From Pseudomonas asuensis (GTDB lineage Bacteria > Pseudomonadota > Gammaproteobacteria > Pseudomonadales > Pseudomonadaceae), in assembly GCF_014646755.1 (NCBI RefSeq), contig NZ_BMNW01000006.1, positions 279,825 to 343,824 on the forward strand: a stretch of 64,000 bases of DNA. Reading direction: 5' to 3'. Position 1 is the stretch's first letter. Each line of letters opens with the position of its first letter. Shown here one piece after another: positions 27,866 through 37,162 of the stretch. The position numbers and the translations under genes are program-made. The notes under the pieces were generated by a model. It saw only the letters and a program-made list of their open reading frames with translations, did not search any database and was not told the DNA's origin.

Positions 27866-28756
27866 TTATCCCGCTGCCCAGTCAACCACAATGCGTGTGG
27901 CGTCAGCCAATACCTCATTACGTGCTTCGGCCTGCTTGTCTTTGAGCGCGGTGTAAATAGTCAGAACAATAGGCGCTCGCTGGGGCGGCCAGATGATAGC
28001 TACGTCATTGGCGGAACCGTAGTCACCTGTCCCAGTTTTGTCACCCACCTGCCAGCCTGCTGGCACGCTAGCTCGAATACGTTTACCGCCTGTGGTATTG
28101 CCTTTCAGCCAATCCTGTAATTGCTGCTGTTTATCTGCCGCCAAGCCATCCCCTAATGCCAGACGCTGGAGACTAACCGCCATGGATTGAGGAGTACTTG
28201 TGTCACGAGGGTCCCCCGGAATCGCTGTATTCAGTTCGGTCTCCCAGCGATCGAGACGAAACTCGGTATCGCCTATCGAGCGGGCAAATGCTGTAACGGC
28301 TTCAGGGCCGCCCAGCTTTTTCATGAGTACGTTGGCCGCCGTATTATCGCTGTACTGGATACCTGCCGCGCACAATTCAGCTATGGTCATTCCAATGCCA
28401 GCCTGCTTTTCCGTGACCGGCGAATACGTGACAAGCTCTTCCTGGGTATACATGAGTCGCTCATCAAGCAGCCCAGGTTCAGCCTGGCTTTGGGCAAGAA
28501 ACGCTGAGGCCAGTATGACTTTGAACGTACTGTTCATGGCGAATCGCTCATTGGCGCGATGCCCCAGTCGCGAACCATCTGCCGTATCGATGGCATAGAC
28601 CCCGAGACGGCCATTCAACTGCTGCTCCAGCTGAGCCAGCCGGCTCTGGAAAGGCGACGTATCGCGCTCTGTGCCGGCCAGGCAACCTAGAGAATAAGAG
28701 GTAGATACCGCAGCGGTAGCCAATAGAAATGTTCGGCGATTCAGGGAATAACTCAT
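27866..28756 (-). CDS. Class A serine beta-lactamase
   Basis: 296 residues. The N-terminus MSYSLNRRTFLLATAAVSTS has a twin-arginine signal, so it is probably Tat-exported to the periplasm. All class A motifs are present: S-T-F-K with catalytic Ser76 (Ambler 70), S-D-N at 136-138 (Ambler 130), E-x-x-L-N at 172-176 (Ambler 166) and K-T-G at 240-242 (Ambler 234), in the context 'GDKTGTGDYG'. It hydrolyses penicillins and probably early cephalosporins; spectrum cannot be read safely. Species-specific class A enzymes of this kind (LUT) are known in P. luteola; assignment to that group is my inference. No ampR-type regulator or mobile element adjoins it, which suggests a resident gene. Confidence 0.93.
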   Translation of the reverse strand: MSYSLNRRTFLLATAAVSTSYSLGCLAGTERDTSPFQSRLAQLEQQLNGRLGVYAIDTADGSRLGHRANERFAMNSTFKVILASAFLAQSQAEPGLLDERLMYTQEELVTYSPVTEKQAGIGMTIAELCAAGIQYSDNTAANVLMKKLGGPEAVTAFARSIGDTEFRLDRWETELNTAIPGDPRDTSTPQSMAVSLQRLALGDGLAADKQQQLQDWLKGNTTGGKRIRASVPAGWQVGDKTGTGDYGSANDVAIIWPPQRAPIVLTIYTALKDKQAEARNEVLADATRIVVDWAAG

Positions 28757-29076
28757 AAAGCGGGCTCGTTATTGGTGTTCTTGGTGATAGGGAGAAAATA
28801 CTGTGCAGCACAGGGCGGCGGCTAACAGCTTATAAAGCGAAACAAAGAAAGCGTAGCGTTAGAACCGGCTGGCTTACCAGCCATCAGAGCCCTCAAAACA
28901 TTTACAAAATAACCGTTTTAATTGCTCTGGCGCAGTAAACCCTTACGTTGAAGTAACAGCCTAGGCGGTTTCGTCTAGGCTTGGGGTGTCTATATCAAGC
29001 TTTACCATTGTGATTACAGCTTAGGCAGCCAGCATTGAGTATCTCTTTTACTCTTTTCGTGCATTGAGGAGACCGC
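28757..29076. promoter_or_regulatory. Divergent bla-ldhA intergenic region with a stem-loop
   Basis: 320 bp between the beta-lactamase and ldhA starts. AGCCTAGGCG (28958-28967) and CGTCTAGGCT (28972-28981) form a 10-bp stem with one G-T mismatch and a TTT-type loop, ~95 bp before the ldhA start. It could be an operator or leader hairpin. No other motif was identified. Confidence 0.4.
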
Positions 29077-30096
29077 ATGAAAATCACTGTTTTCAGCGCC
29101 CAACCCTATGACCAGCGTTTTCTCGACGAAGCCAACAAACACCACTTTGCCCATTACAATTTCGAATTCACCTATCAAAACGTATCGCTCTCGCTTCAGA
29201 CTGTTGCGCTCGCACAGGGTAGCGATGCGATTTGCACATTCGTCAATGATCAGCTGGATGCACCGGTTCTCGAAACACTCAAGGAATATGGCGTCAATGC
29301 CATTCTTTTGCGCTGTGCAGGCTTCAACAATGTCGACCTGGGCGCCGCCGAGCGGTTAGGTCTTTTTGTAGCCCGCGTACCTGCTTATTCACCCGAAGCG
29401 GTGGCCGAGCACACCATTGCACTTATCCTCACACTTAACCGGCATACACACCGAGCTTATAACCGCGTCCGTGAAGGCAATTTCATGCTGGAAGGGCTTT
29501 TGGGATTTACCCTGCATGGCAAGACGGCGGGCATTATCGGAACCGGCAAGATTGGCTTGGCGACAGCACGCATTCTGAAAGGATTCGGCTGCCGCCTGCT
29601 GGGATATGATCCTATGCCTGCACCGGAATTCAAGACATTGGGAGACTTCGTCGACCTTGAAACATTACTGGCGCAATCGGATGTCGTAACCCTGCACTGT
29701 CCTCTCATGGACACGACTCGCCACATTATCAACGAAAGTACCCTGGCCGGGATGAAGCCCGGCGCGATGCTTGTCAACACCTCCCGAGGTGGTTTGGTAG
29801 ACACGGCAGCCGTCATCGAAGCGTTAAAAAATCGCCAGCTAGGGGCGCTGGCAATCGATGTCTATGAACAGGAAAGCTTTCTCTTCTTCCATGATCGTTC
29901 ATCCGACATTATTGATGACGATATCTTCCAGCGCCTGATGACCTTCCCGAATGTGATTGTGACCGGGCACCAAGGCTTCTTTACCGTTGAAGCGCTGCGT
30001 GAGATTTCCGAAGTTACCCTACGCAACCTGGAATGCCTGATGAATGGGACGGCCTGTTCCAATGTGCTGGTCAACAAGGAACAGGTTACTCATTGA
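29077..30096 (+). CDS. ldhA: NAD-dependent D-lactate dehydrogenase
   Basis: 339 residues. It belongs to the D-isomer 2-hydroxyacid dehydrogenases: the dinucleotide site is 'AGIIGTGKIGLATARIL', the catalytic Arg lies in 'LVNTSRGGLVDT', and the catalytic His in 'VTGHQGFFTVEALREI'. The N-terminal 'MKITVFSAQPYDQRFLDEAN' is typical of LdhA rather than other members. It reduces pyruvate to D-lactate with NADH in the cytoplasm during oxygen limitation. The lactate permease gene starts 11 bp downstream, so the two form an operon. A GAGGAG-like site (TTGAGGAGACC) precedes the ATG. Confidence 0.92.
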   Translation: MKITVFSAQPYDQRFLDEANKHHFAHYNFEFTYQNVSLSLQTVALAQGSDAICTFVNDQLDAPVLETLKEYGVNAILLRCAGFNNVDLGAAERLGLFVARVPAYSPEAVAEHTIALILTLNRHTHRAYNRVREGNFMLEGLLGFTLHGKTAGIIGTGKIGLATARILKGFGCRLLGYDPMPAPEFKTLGDFVDLETLLAQSDVVTLHCPLMDTTRHIINESTLAGMKPGAMLVNTSRGGLVDTAAVIEALKNRQLGALAIDVYEQESFLFFHDRSSDIIDDDIFQRLMTFPNVIVTGHQGFFTVEALREISEVTLRNLECLMNGTACSNVLVNKEQVTH

Positions 30097-30107
30097 GGGA
30101 GCCGCTC

Positions 30108-31727
30108 ATGTGGCAGCAACTTTACGATCCACTCGGCAATACCTATCTCTCTGCCTTGGTCGCTGCAATTCCTATCCTGTTTTTTCTGCTGGCGCTGACG
30201 CTTTTCAAGCTTAAAGGACTCATCGCCTCCCTGCTGACCTTAGCCATTGCAGTGATTTGTTCGCTGCTGTTGTTTGGCATGCCACTCGGTAAGATTTTGA
30301 GCGCAGCGCTATTGGGTATCGCCAATGGGTTATGGCCTATTGGCTATATCGTTCTTATGGCGGTATGGCTTTATAAGTTGGCGGTTAAAAGTGGCAAATT
30401 CGAGATCATACGCAGCAGTATTGCGACTATCTCTGAAGATCAACGCGTCCAGGTTATTCTGATCGCATTCTGCTTTGGCGGCTTTCTGGAGGGTGTTGCC
30501 GGATTTGGCGTCCCTATTGCCATTTGTGCTGCGCTTCTGGTCGAGCTAGGTTTCAAGCCACTCAAGGCTGCCATGCTGTGCCTGTTGGCTAATGCGGCTG
30601 CAGGCGCTTATGGCGCTATTGGAATTCCGGTCATCGTGGGCGCACAACAGGGCTCGGTGCCATTAGAGGATATGGCGCTGATGATGATTGCCATTGTCCA
30701 GCCGGCTACGCTACTTATTCCCACATTATTGATTCTGGTGCTGGATGGACTGCGCGGCGTTCGTGAAACCTGGCCGGTATTGTTGTTGATCGGTGGGCTG
30801 TTCAGCGGGCTCCAGACGCTAACGTTGTACCTGCTAGGGCCAGAGCTGGTCGATATCATCGCCCCTCTTGTGTCGATGGGCGCTCTTGCCCTGTTCATGC
30901 AATTCTGGCGGCCCAGGCATATCTATCGCGAGTCTGACGCTCCGCCACGCTCATCACAACGCTGGTCACTGAAAGAGGTTTTGGCTGCCTGGTCGCCTTT
31001 TTATATCCTCACCGGGCTCGTTCTGTTGTGGAGCTTGCCAGCCTTTAAATCATTGTTTGCATCACAAGGCCCCCTAGCCGCAAGCATCCTGAGAATAAAT
31101 GCCCCGTTGCTTCATCAGCAGGTAGAAGAAATCCCACCAATCGCTGCGGCGGTGCATACCCTGCCAGCCACCTGGAATATTGCATTAATCAGTGCGCCCG
31201 GCACAGCCATTCTGCTTTCGGTGTTATTAACCACGCTGCTTTCTTCCAGGCTTTCCTGGCAAAGTGCAGGCGAGCAGCTCAGACAGACGGTAAAAGAGTT
31301 ATGGCGACCGCTGATTATGATCTGCCTCATCATGGGTGTTGCCTATATTGCGAACTTTTCCGGTGCATCCTCTACCATTGGACTGGCTCTGGCTGAAACG
31401 GGACGGGCTTTTCCACTTCTCTCCCCCGCTATCGGCTGGTTAGGCGTATTCATCACCGGTTCAGTGGTCAACAACAATACGCTGTTTGCTCACCTGCAAT
31501 CGGTAACGGCAGTACAAATTGGTACCAGCCAGGCATTGCTCGTCGCGGCCAATACCAGCGGCGGCGTAATGGCCAAGCTGATCTCACCACAATCAATTGC
31601 GATTGCCGCTGCGGCCGTTAACCAGGTAGGTGCAGAATCTTCAATTATGAGAATGGTGCTTCAGTACAGCTTGGCACTGTTGGCGTATGTTTGTATCTGG
31701 ACCTTTATATTGTCGCTGTTGGTTTGA
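30108..31727 (+). CDS. lldP: L-lactate/glycolate permease family transporter
   Basis: 539 residues from the ATG at 30108, just after the ldhA stop with site GAGGGAG; the longer frame overlaps ldhA and is not used. About 12-14 membrane spans. Family features include 'MWQQLYDPLGNTYLSALVAA' at the N-terminus, 'GGFLEGVAGFGVPIAICAALL', 'NAAAGAYGAIGIPVIVGAQQ' and 'FITGSVVNNNTLFAHLQ'. Members take up lactate with protons. Together with ldhA it would allow lactate to cross the membrane in either direction. A short stem-loop (ACGGC/GCCGT, 31727-31739) overlaps and follows the stop. Confidence 0.9.
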   Translation: MWQQLYDPLGNTYLSALVAAIPILFFLLALTLFKLKGLIASLLTLAIAVICSLLLFGMPLGKILSAALLGIANGLWPIGYIVLMAVWLYKLAVKSGKFEIIRSSIATISEDQRVQVILIAFCFGGFLEGVAGFGVPIAICAALLVELGFKPLKAAMLCLLANAAAGAYGAIGIPVIVGAQQGSVPLEDMALMMIAIVQPATLLIPTLLILVLDGLRGVRETWPVLLLIGGLFSGLQTLTLYLLGPELVDIIAPLVSMGALALFMQFWRPRHIYRESDAPPRSSQRWSLKEVLAAWSPFYILTGLVLLWSLPAFKSLFASQGPLAASILRINAPLLHQQVEEIPPIAAAVHTLPATWNIALISAPGTAILLSVLLTTLLSSRLSWQSAGEQLRQTVKELWRPLIMICLIMGVAYIANFSGASSTIGLALAETGRAFPLLSPAIGWLGVFITGSVVNNNTLFAHLQSVTAVQIGTSQALLVAANTSGGVMAKLISPQSIAIAAAAVNQVGAESSIMRMVLQYSLALLAYVCIWTFILSLLV

Positions 31728-31790
31728 CGGCTGCGCCGTTGGTTAACAGCTTGAAAATGATGCATATAGTGATCTTGCAGGAGCTAACGC

Positions 31791-32150
31791 ATGTTTGTAC
31801 CCGGCCGCATTGAAGTAGAGCAGGTTGCCAATGGATACCTTCCCGCCATGCACTTGTTGCTGGAATACACGGTTGATCCAGTCTCCTCCAACCAGCATGC
31901 TCACTTTCACCTTTCAGGTCAGGTCGGCCAGCACATGGTAGAGGAACGCTTTTCGATGCATCGGGACGAAGCCTATAACTTCCTGGCAGAAATTGATCAT
32001 CGGCTACGTCGCTATGGCGTCCCTCTACCCAAGGCGAGTGTTTTCACGCATCACGAAGATTACGATCAAATGTTTGAAGACTTAAGAGATAAATTGCATA
32101 CGCACCCGGGAGACCCTATTGATCTCAACCGGTTAGCAGGCATCGACTAG
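31791..32150 (+). CDS. DUF5064-like cytoplasmic protein
   Basis: 119 residues beginning MFVPGRIEVEQVANGYLPAM. The pattern 'AHFHLSGQVGQHMVEERFSMHRDEAYNFLAEI', then 'HHEDYDQMFEDLRDKL' and 'HPGDPIDLNRL' resembles the DUF5064 family of Pseudomonas as I remember it; not verified. No function is known. A GCAGGAGC site precedes the ATG. It may be the last gene of the ldhA-lldP run (63 bp gap). Confidence 0.6.
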   Translation: MFVPGRIEVEQVANGYLPAMHLLLEYTVDPVSSNQHAHFHLSGQVGQHMVEERFSMHRDEAYNFLAEIDHRLRRYGVPLPKASVFTHHEDYDQMFEDLRDKLHTHPGDPIDLNRLAGID

Positions 32151-32179
32151 GCAGTTACAGCACATAGCCATAACTGCCT
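32149..32179. terminator. Bidirectional stem-loop between convergent genes
   Basis: AGGCAGTTA (32149-32157) and TAACTGCCT (32171-32179) are exact reverse complements with a 13-nt loop, starting at the stop codon of the DUF5064-like gene. Confidence 0.6.
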
Positions 32180-32236
32180 GACGTCAAATACTGGGTGAAT
32201 CAAAGCCTTTAACCATTCGCCTGGTAACAGGCAGCT

Positions 32237-32500
32237 TTACTGCTTGATTCGCTCAAGAATCTGATTAGTCGCTGCGATCGCCTGCGTGTTGTTTTTCTCG
32301 ACATCCTCACGAATCAGCATGGCGAGAACAGTCAGGATCGAAGACCGGCAGATCTGGGACATCTCGCCTGACTCTTCCATCAACAAACGGTAGAGAATCG
32401 ATGAAGCCAGCTTCTGGTTATAAGGTGGCAACGAATCGCTGCTGGCTAAAAGGGTAAGCTCTTCATTAAGCACGGCGTAGGCGTCCATTCGTATGTCCAT
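32237..32500 (-). CDS. Hypothetical small helical protein
   Basis: 87 residues; start at 32500 (MDIRMDAYAVLNEELTLLAS). Predicted helical throughout, ending in 'ATNQILERIKQ'. No signal or membrane segment and no recognised family. Its upstream region is noncoding and its 3' end faces a stem-loop, which suits an independent gene. Confidence 0.6.
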   Translation of the reverse strand: MDIRMDAYAVLNEELTLLASSDSLPPYNQKLASSILYRLLMEESGEMSQICRSSILTVLAMLIREDVEKNNTQAIAATNQILERIKQ

Positions 32501-32811
32501 AGTAATTGAGCCTGGGCAAGGCTTTAATAAAAGGCCCTGAAGTTGAAGGTCCTGATGCAGGACCCCTATACGCGAGCTTTGAGAGAGTGCTTTTAAAAGA
32601 GTTTAGTGCCAGACGTCGCTTCGATAAGTCACTGGTTAGATTAGTCGACTCGATCTCACTTCAGACTGAGCAGCGATAACCGCGACCTTTACTGACAGAC
32701 GGAGGTCCGCTCAGGCTATGACTGCGTCAAGATGAATGCATTAGAGTTGATTGCACTTCGCTATGGTAGCGGCAAGAGCTGCAGGACTACCGAACCTGAA
32801 AGGAGCTAGCC
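32501..32811. other. Divergent intergenic region
   Basis: About 310 bp; no gene or clear operator seen. It ends with an AAGGAGC ribosome site for the next gene. Confidence 0.35.
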
Positions 32812-33645
32812 ATGGATGTTTTCGAGAAAGCGGCACTCTTCAAAAAGCTTCATACCTATGACCAGCCTTTACTGTTGCCTAATCCATGGGACGCTGGCAG
32901 TGCTCGCATACTGAGCCGGCTTGGCTTCGAAGCCCTGGCGACCACCAGTGCAGGTCTGGCTTTTAGTCTTGGCCGCCAGGATGCTCGTGGCAGCCTCTCC
33001 CGCGATCTTGTATTGGCAAATGCCGAGAGCATCATCCAGGCAACGGACCTGCCAGTCACGGCGGACTTGGAAAACGGATTTGGCGACTCACCAGAAGCGG
33101 TTAGCGAAACGATACGACTGGCAGCCGAGAGGGGGTTGGCGGGTGGCTCGATAGAAGATTCCACTCGCGAGGCGGCGTCACCCCTCTATGATTTCAACCA
33201 TGCGGTAGAGCGCATTGCGGCGGCAGCTGAAACTGTCAAGGAGCTAGGTTTTCCCTTCATGCTGGTTGCACGTGCTGAAACCTATACGTGCGGCAGCGGA
33301 AACCTTGATGACGTGATCCGACGCCTCCAGGCCTATGAAAAAGCAGGCGCTGATGTGCTGTATGCACCTGGTTTGCCTGATCTCGACGCGATACGGCTTG
33401 TATGCAAGTCCGTTTCAAGACCCGTCAATGTCGTAATGGGCCTGTCCGGTGCAAACTATAGTGTTAGTGAACTGGCTGAGGCTGGCGTTAAGCGAATCAG
33501 CCTGGGCAGTTCAATGGCAAGGGCCGCATGGAGTGGCTTCATCGCGGCAGCACTAGAGGTTCGGGATGAGGGCACCTTTGGCTTTGCCGAGAATGCCGTG
33601 TCTTTTGCAGAGATTAACAGCTGGATGAAGGGTGGAGAAAAGTAA
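32812..33645 (+). CDS. Isocitrate lyase/PEP mutase-family protein
   Basis: 277 residues. The family elements are 'LLLPNPWDAGSARILSRLGFEALATTSAG', the metal-binding 'PVTADLENGFGD', 'LAGGSIEDSTRE' and 'FMLVARAETY'. The C-K-K-C-G-type signature of true isocitrate lyase is absent, so it is probably a C-C bond lyase of the oxaloacetate decarboxylase or methylisocitrate-like group; the exact substrate is not clear. An AAGGAGC site precedes the ATG. The convergent gene ends 7 bp downstream. Confidence 0.85.
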   Translation: MDVFEKAALFKKLHTYDQPLLLPNPWDAGSARILSRLGFEALATTSAGLAFSLGRQDARGSLSRDLVLANAESIIQATDLPVTADLENGFGDSPEAVSETIRLAAERGLAGGSIEDSTREAASPLYDFNHAVERIAAAAETVKELGFPFMLVARAETYTCGSGNLDDVIRRLQAYEKAGADVLYAPGLPDLDAIRLVCKSVSRPVNVVMGLSGANYSVSELAEAGVKRISLGSSMARAAWSGFIAAALEVRDEGTFGFAENAVSFAEINSWMKGGEK

Positions 33646-33652
33646 GAGTGCT

Positions 33653-34033
33653 TCAGCCAGCTGAGGGAGCTTCATTGCTCATGGGTTGGCCCATTAACTG
33701 CCCAACGAGGGCGCGTGCCAGTTTAAGGCACTCAAGGGCTGCCTGCTCCAAGGTTTCCTGGCCCGAAAAGGAAGACGCATCAATCAGGGTCATGGCTGCA
33801 TCCAACATACGGGCTTGATTCGAAAACTCGTTTCTAAGCTGAGCATCCGAGCTTTCAGTCAGTAAATTGGCGTCTACATCTTGACCGTCCAGTATTCCAT
33901 CATTGGAGGCATGTTCTCTTAGGATAAGATTGATGAAGGCATATTCATCCTTTGAAAGCTCATAAGCGCTGATCTCCGGCTTTTCAGCAGGATTTAGCAA
34001 GATGTTCGCCGTACCTGTATAACGTGTTTTCAT
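33653..34033 (-). CDS. Hypothetical acidic protein, function unknown
   Basis: 126 residues beginning MKTRYTGTANILLNPAEKPE. Middle and C-terminal parts are helical ('EQAALECLKLARALVGQLMG'). No signal or membrane segment. No family recognised. It is convergent with the PEP mutase-family gene, with a 7-bp gap, and followed upstream by ~190 bp of AT-rich sequence. Confidence 0.6.
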   Translation of the reverse strand: MKTRYTGTANILLNPAEKPEISAYELSKDEYAFINLILREHASNDGILDGQDVDANLLTESSDAQLRNEFSNQARMLDAAMTLIDASSFSGQETLEQAALECLKLARALVGQLMGQPMSNEAPSAG

Positions 34034-34224
34034 GATTGATCGTGATGAACTACATCTGAATGTTCAATATCAATTCTTATGACCTGCGCTATTGACAAAA
34101 AAATAGCTGCATGATCTGCCTGTTATATGTATCGGTTATGGAAGCATTAACTTAAGCGCAGTAGACCAAAAGCAACACTTATGCCAGATACCTTTCTCTG
34201 TAATTCATTTGTAGAGCGGCAACA

Positions 34225-35124
34225 TCACCGAAACGCTTCCAGGGCAAAGTCTACAAAGCTGCGGAGCTTGGGCGAACGGTAGCGGTCCTGGGAATAAACA
34301 AGGTGCATTGACCTGGTGGGTAATTGGTATCGACCTAACAGCTTTACCAGCTTGCCTTGTTGTAGGTCCTGCCAGACCAGCACATTAGGCAGCATGACAA
34401 TACCCATGCCGCTAAGTGCAGCCTGACGTAGGCCTTGGGCACTGTTCACCATTACTCGCCCACTGATTTCGATGGATATCTCTCCTTCTGGCCCGCTCAG
34501 GCGCCAGCGCTTTTCGGTCCACCGCCATTCAGTGCCGGCAGGATAGGCAAAAGACAAGCACTCATGACGAGAGAGTTCCTCCGGTTGCTCCGGCCAGCCA
34601 TGCTGTTTTAGATAGGCAGGTGAAGCGCAGATAGTCAGGCCATAATCCATTAGCGGTCGGGCAATGAGCCGCGAAGCATCCAGAGTGCCCAGCCGGATGG
34701 CAGCGTCGAAGCCCTCTTCAACCAGATCGACCAGCCGGTCCGTTAATACAAGATCAAGTTTGACGTCTGGATAACGGGACAAATAATCCGCCATGGCAGG
34801 CATCAGGCATTCCGCGCCAAATGTAGGCGGTGCTGTGAGGCGCAAGGTTCCATGAGGGGTAGCCTGCGCCTGCTCGGCCAGGCGCTCTGAATCTTCTACA
34901 AGTCCAAGGACTTCGACGCATCGTTGGTAATAAACAGCGCCAAACTCAGTCAGGCTTTGCCGTCGGGTCGTTCTGCGCAAAAGACTCATGCCCAAGCGCT
35001 TCTCCAGTGCACGAAGATGATTACCGACCATCGTAGTCGACAAGCCGCACTGCTCTCCCGCCGCTGTCATGCTACCGCTTTCAACGACCCGCACAAAAAC
35101 GGTCATGGCTTGGTAAAGGTCCAT
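34225..35124 (-). CDS. LysR-family transcriptional regulator
   Basis: 299 residues from the ATG at 35124. The N-terminal winged helix-turn-helix reads 'MTVFVRVVESGSMTAAGEQCGLSTTMVGNHLRALEKRLGMSLLRRTTRR'. The effector-binding domain follows, with 'GTLRLTAPPTFG' and 'YPDVKLDLVLTDRLVDLVEEGFDAAIRLG', typical of the CrgA/DmlR-like subgroup. It is divergent from the ArgD-like aminotransferase, with ~95 bp between starts, so it may control that gene and itself. The effector is unknown. Confidence 0.9.
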   Translation of the reverse strand: MDLYQAMTVFVRVVESGSMTAAGEQCGLSTTMVGNHLRALEKRLGMSLLRRTTRRQSLTEFGAVYYQRCVEVLGLVEDSERLAEQAQATPHGTLRLTAPPTFGAECLMPAMADYLSRYPDVKLDLVLTDRLVDLVEEGFDAAIRLGTLDASRLIARPLMDYGLTICASPAYLKQHGWPEQPEELSRHECLSFAYPAGTEWRWTEKRWRLSGPEGEISIEISGRVMVNSAQGLRQAALSGMGIVMLPNVLVWQDLQQGKLVKLLGRYQLPTRSMHLVYSQDRYRSPKLRSFVDFALEAFR

Positions 35125-35219
35125 TTTAAAGCCCAGCTTCAAGGTGTTAGAAGAATCGTAGCGTTTATCTCATATTTCTGTTTAACGATACTCATACCTC
35201 CCTTGACGCTGGAGGTTTT

Positions 35220-36458
35220 ATGACGCGAACTTATTTGGCAGACACGCAGGCGCATTCCTTCAATGCCCATCCTGTTGCAGAGCCCTCCTCACCACTCATG
35301 CAAACGTATTCTCCTCTGCCCGTCAGCTTTGTAAGCGGTAAAGGTACCCGCCTCTGGGACCAGAGTGGCGTTGAGTACCAGGATGCTGTTGCTGGCATTG
35401 CAGTAACTAATGTCGGGCATTCGCACCCGCGTATCACTCAAGCTATTCAAGAGCAAGCTCATCTTCTGCTGCACACATCCAATCACTACAGCATTACGTG
35501 GCAGCATCAACTGGCCGAACGTTTGACGCAGCTTTCAGGCATGCAACGTGTCTTTTTCGGTAATTCGGGCTCTGAGGCTAACGAAGCCGCCTTTAAGCTC
35601 GCGCGTCGATATGCGCACCGACAAGGTATCTCCGAGCCCAAAGTTGTAGTGATGGAAAATGCTTTTCATGGACGTTCTCTGACCATGACTTCTGCCAGCG
35701 ACAGTCCTAGCGTTCGTAACGGCTTTGGCCCGTTGATCAACGATTTTATCAGGGTCCCATTTGGCGACATGAAGGCTCTGGAAACCATAACCCGTCAGCA
35801 TAGCGATCAGATCGTAGCCGTGCTGGTAGAACCAATCCAGGGAGAAGCTGGGGTCATAACACCTCCTCCAGGCTACCTGACAGCCCTGCGTGAATACTGC
35901 ACGCGCCAAGGCTGGCTACTCATGCTGGACGAGATTCAGACCGGTATGGGCCGGACAGGGGCTTGGTTTGCGTATCAACATGAAGGAATACAACCCGACG
36001 TAGTAACACTGGCCAAGGCACTGGCTAACGGGCTACCCATTGGTGCATGCCTGGCATCAGGCATTGCCGCTGAGCTTTTTACACCTGGGAGCCATGGCAG
36101 TACCTTTGGTGGCAATCCACTGGTATGCCGGGTGGGATGTACCGTACTGGATATCATCGAGGAGGAAGGCCTGATCGAGCGTGCCGCGCAACAGGGTAAG
36201 CGGCTTAAGGAGTGCCTGGAGAATGCGCTGAGCCACCTCCCCCATGTACAAGCGATACGCGGGGCTGGCCTGTTGATTGGCATCCAGCTGGATAAACCCT
36301 GCCAATCACTGATGCGACGGGCCTTGGACAACCACCGCCTACTCATCAATGTTACTCGAGGAAATACCATTCGCTTGTTACCACCTCTGGTAATCAGCGA
36401 AGCGGACGTCGACTCGCTTGTCCATGCCTTGTATGATCTGATCACTCAAGAGCAGTAA
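35220..36458 (+). CDS. Class III (ArgD/AstC-like) aminotransferase
   Basis: 412 residues, PLP-dependent. Motifs: '[20 protein letters not shown]', '[20 protein letters not shown]', '[20 protein letters not shown]', '[20 protein letters not shown]', the PLP Lys in '[16 protein letters not shown]', and '[15 protein letters not shown]'. This matches acetylornithine/succinylornithine aminotransferases; the N-terminal extension before '[11 protein letters not shown]' is a little long. Reaction: N-acetylornithine or a similar omega-amino acid with 2-oxoglutarate. It is not in an arg operon here; the divergent LysR gene suggests it is regulated as a catabolic or second copy. A GGAGG site precedes the ATG. 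Confidence 0.88.
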   Translation: MTRTYLADTQAHSFNAHPVAEPSSPLMQTYSPLPVSFVSGKGTRLWDQSGVEYQDAVAGIAVTNVGHSHPRITQAIQEQAHLLLHTSNHYSITWQHQLAERLTQLSGMQRVFFGNSGSEANEAAFKLARRYAHRQGISEPKVVVMENAFHGRSLTMTSASDSPSVRNGFGPLINDFIRVPFGDMKALETITRQHSDQIVAVLVEPIQGEAGVITPPPGYLTALREYCTRQGWLLMLDEIQTGMGRTGAWFAYQHEGIQPDVVTLAKALANGLPIGACLASGIAAELFTPGSHGSTFGGNPLVCRVGCTVLDIIEEEGLIERAAQQGKRLKECLENALSHLPHVQAIRGAGLLIGIQLDKPCQSLMRRALDNHRLLINVTRGNTIRLLPPLVISEADVDSLVHALYDLITQEQ

Positions 36459-36598
36459 GCATCTGCTTCCCTCTTGCAGGTAAACAGATTTGTCAATATT
36501 GAGTTAATCTTCTATGGGCTGGTATTACCCAAGAGCCTTGACTTTGATAGCCTCAGTTAGCTTTTTCATGCCCTTTACGAAAAAAGGCATCGCTTGGG
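36459..36598. other. Short intergenic region with weak stem-loop
   Basis: ATGCCCTTT (36568-36576) and AAAAGGCAT (36582-36590) form an imperfect stem that may end transcription on either side. Confidence 0.4.
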
Positions 36599-36820
36599 TT
36601 AAAGGACTGCAATACCGTACTGCCTGAGATGAACAAGGGTGGGCCCAACTGGCTGATTCAGCTGTCCTCCACTTCCTGAGTCGTTAACGGTATAAAGGAT
36701 GCGTGGAATTCGTCTTTTGCGTTGTTCATTACAGCGTGGCTGTACGGCCACGCTGATTTCCAACCAACCATAAGCAGTTTTGGTACGAATGATCCCAACC
36801 GTAGTGCCACGGGGCCGCAT
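36599..36820 (-). CDS. Possible small protein, 73 residues, function unknown
   Basis: Begins MRPRGTTVGIIRTKTAYGWL and contains 'RILYTVNDSGSGGQLNQPVG'. The residues alternate as in beta strands. No clear ribosome site. It lies 72 bp downstream of a better supported minus-strand gene and could be its operon partner. Confidence 0.4.
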   Translation of the reverse strand: MRPRGTTVGIIRTKTAYGWLEISVAVQPRCNEQRKRRIPRILYTVNDSGSGGQLNQPVGPTLVHLRQYGIAVL

Positions 36821-36892
36821 AGCTTTAGTAGATCAGGGTAAGAGGGTAAAAACAGCCGCAGGCGGGTTTACCTACCTGCACGTTTAATCGGC

Positions 36893-37162
36893 TTACCGAT
36901 CCGATTCATACCTTGCCACTCCCTCTCCCATCTGGGCCCACTCCTCTTCAGGCATACCGGTTCTACACACAGCTAACGTTACCGTCTGGCCTTCCTGAGG
37001 GTCTGCAGGGTAAACCGCCGCATGCCGCCAAGGGGTGTAATTCGGTGGGCGCATATAGGAGCTTTCGCCACGGTGAAATTCCCAGAGACCATGCTTGCCA
37101 ACATTGCCTACCGAGCGCTCAAGAGCAAAGGTCACACCATTTTGCAAACGAACAATAAGCAT
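36893..37162 (-). CDS. Small hypothetical protein
   Basis: 89 residues beginning MLIVRLQNGVTFALERSVGN, with Trp-rich middle 'RPPNYTPWRHAAVYPADPQ' and an acidic C-terminus. An AGGAG site lies 9 nt before the ATG, so it is very likely translated. No family recognised. Confidence 0.6.
   Translation of the reverse strand: MLIVRLQNGVTFALERSVGNVGKHGLWEFHRGESSYMRPPNYTPWRHAAVYPADPQEGQTVTLAVCRTGMPEEEWAQMGEGVARYESDR

Noticed and set aside
35535..36445. Long antisense frames in the ArgD-like gene
   Set aside because: Shadows of a gene with clear PLP motifs on the + strand.
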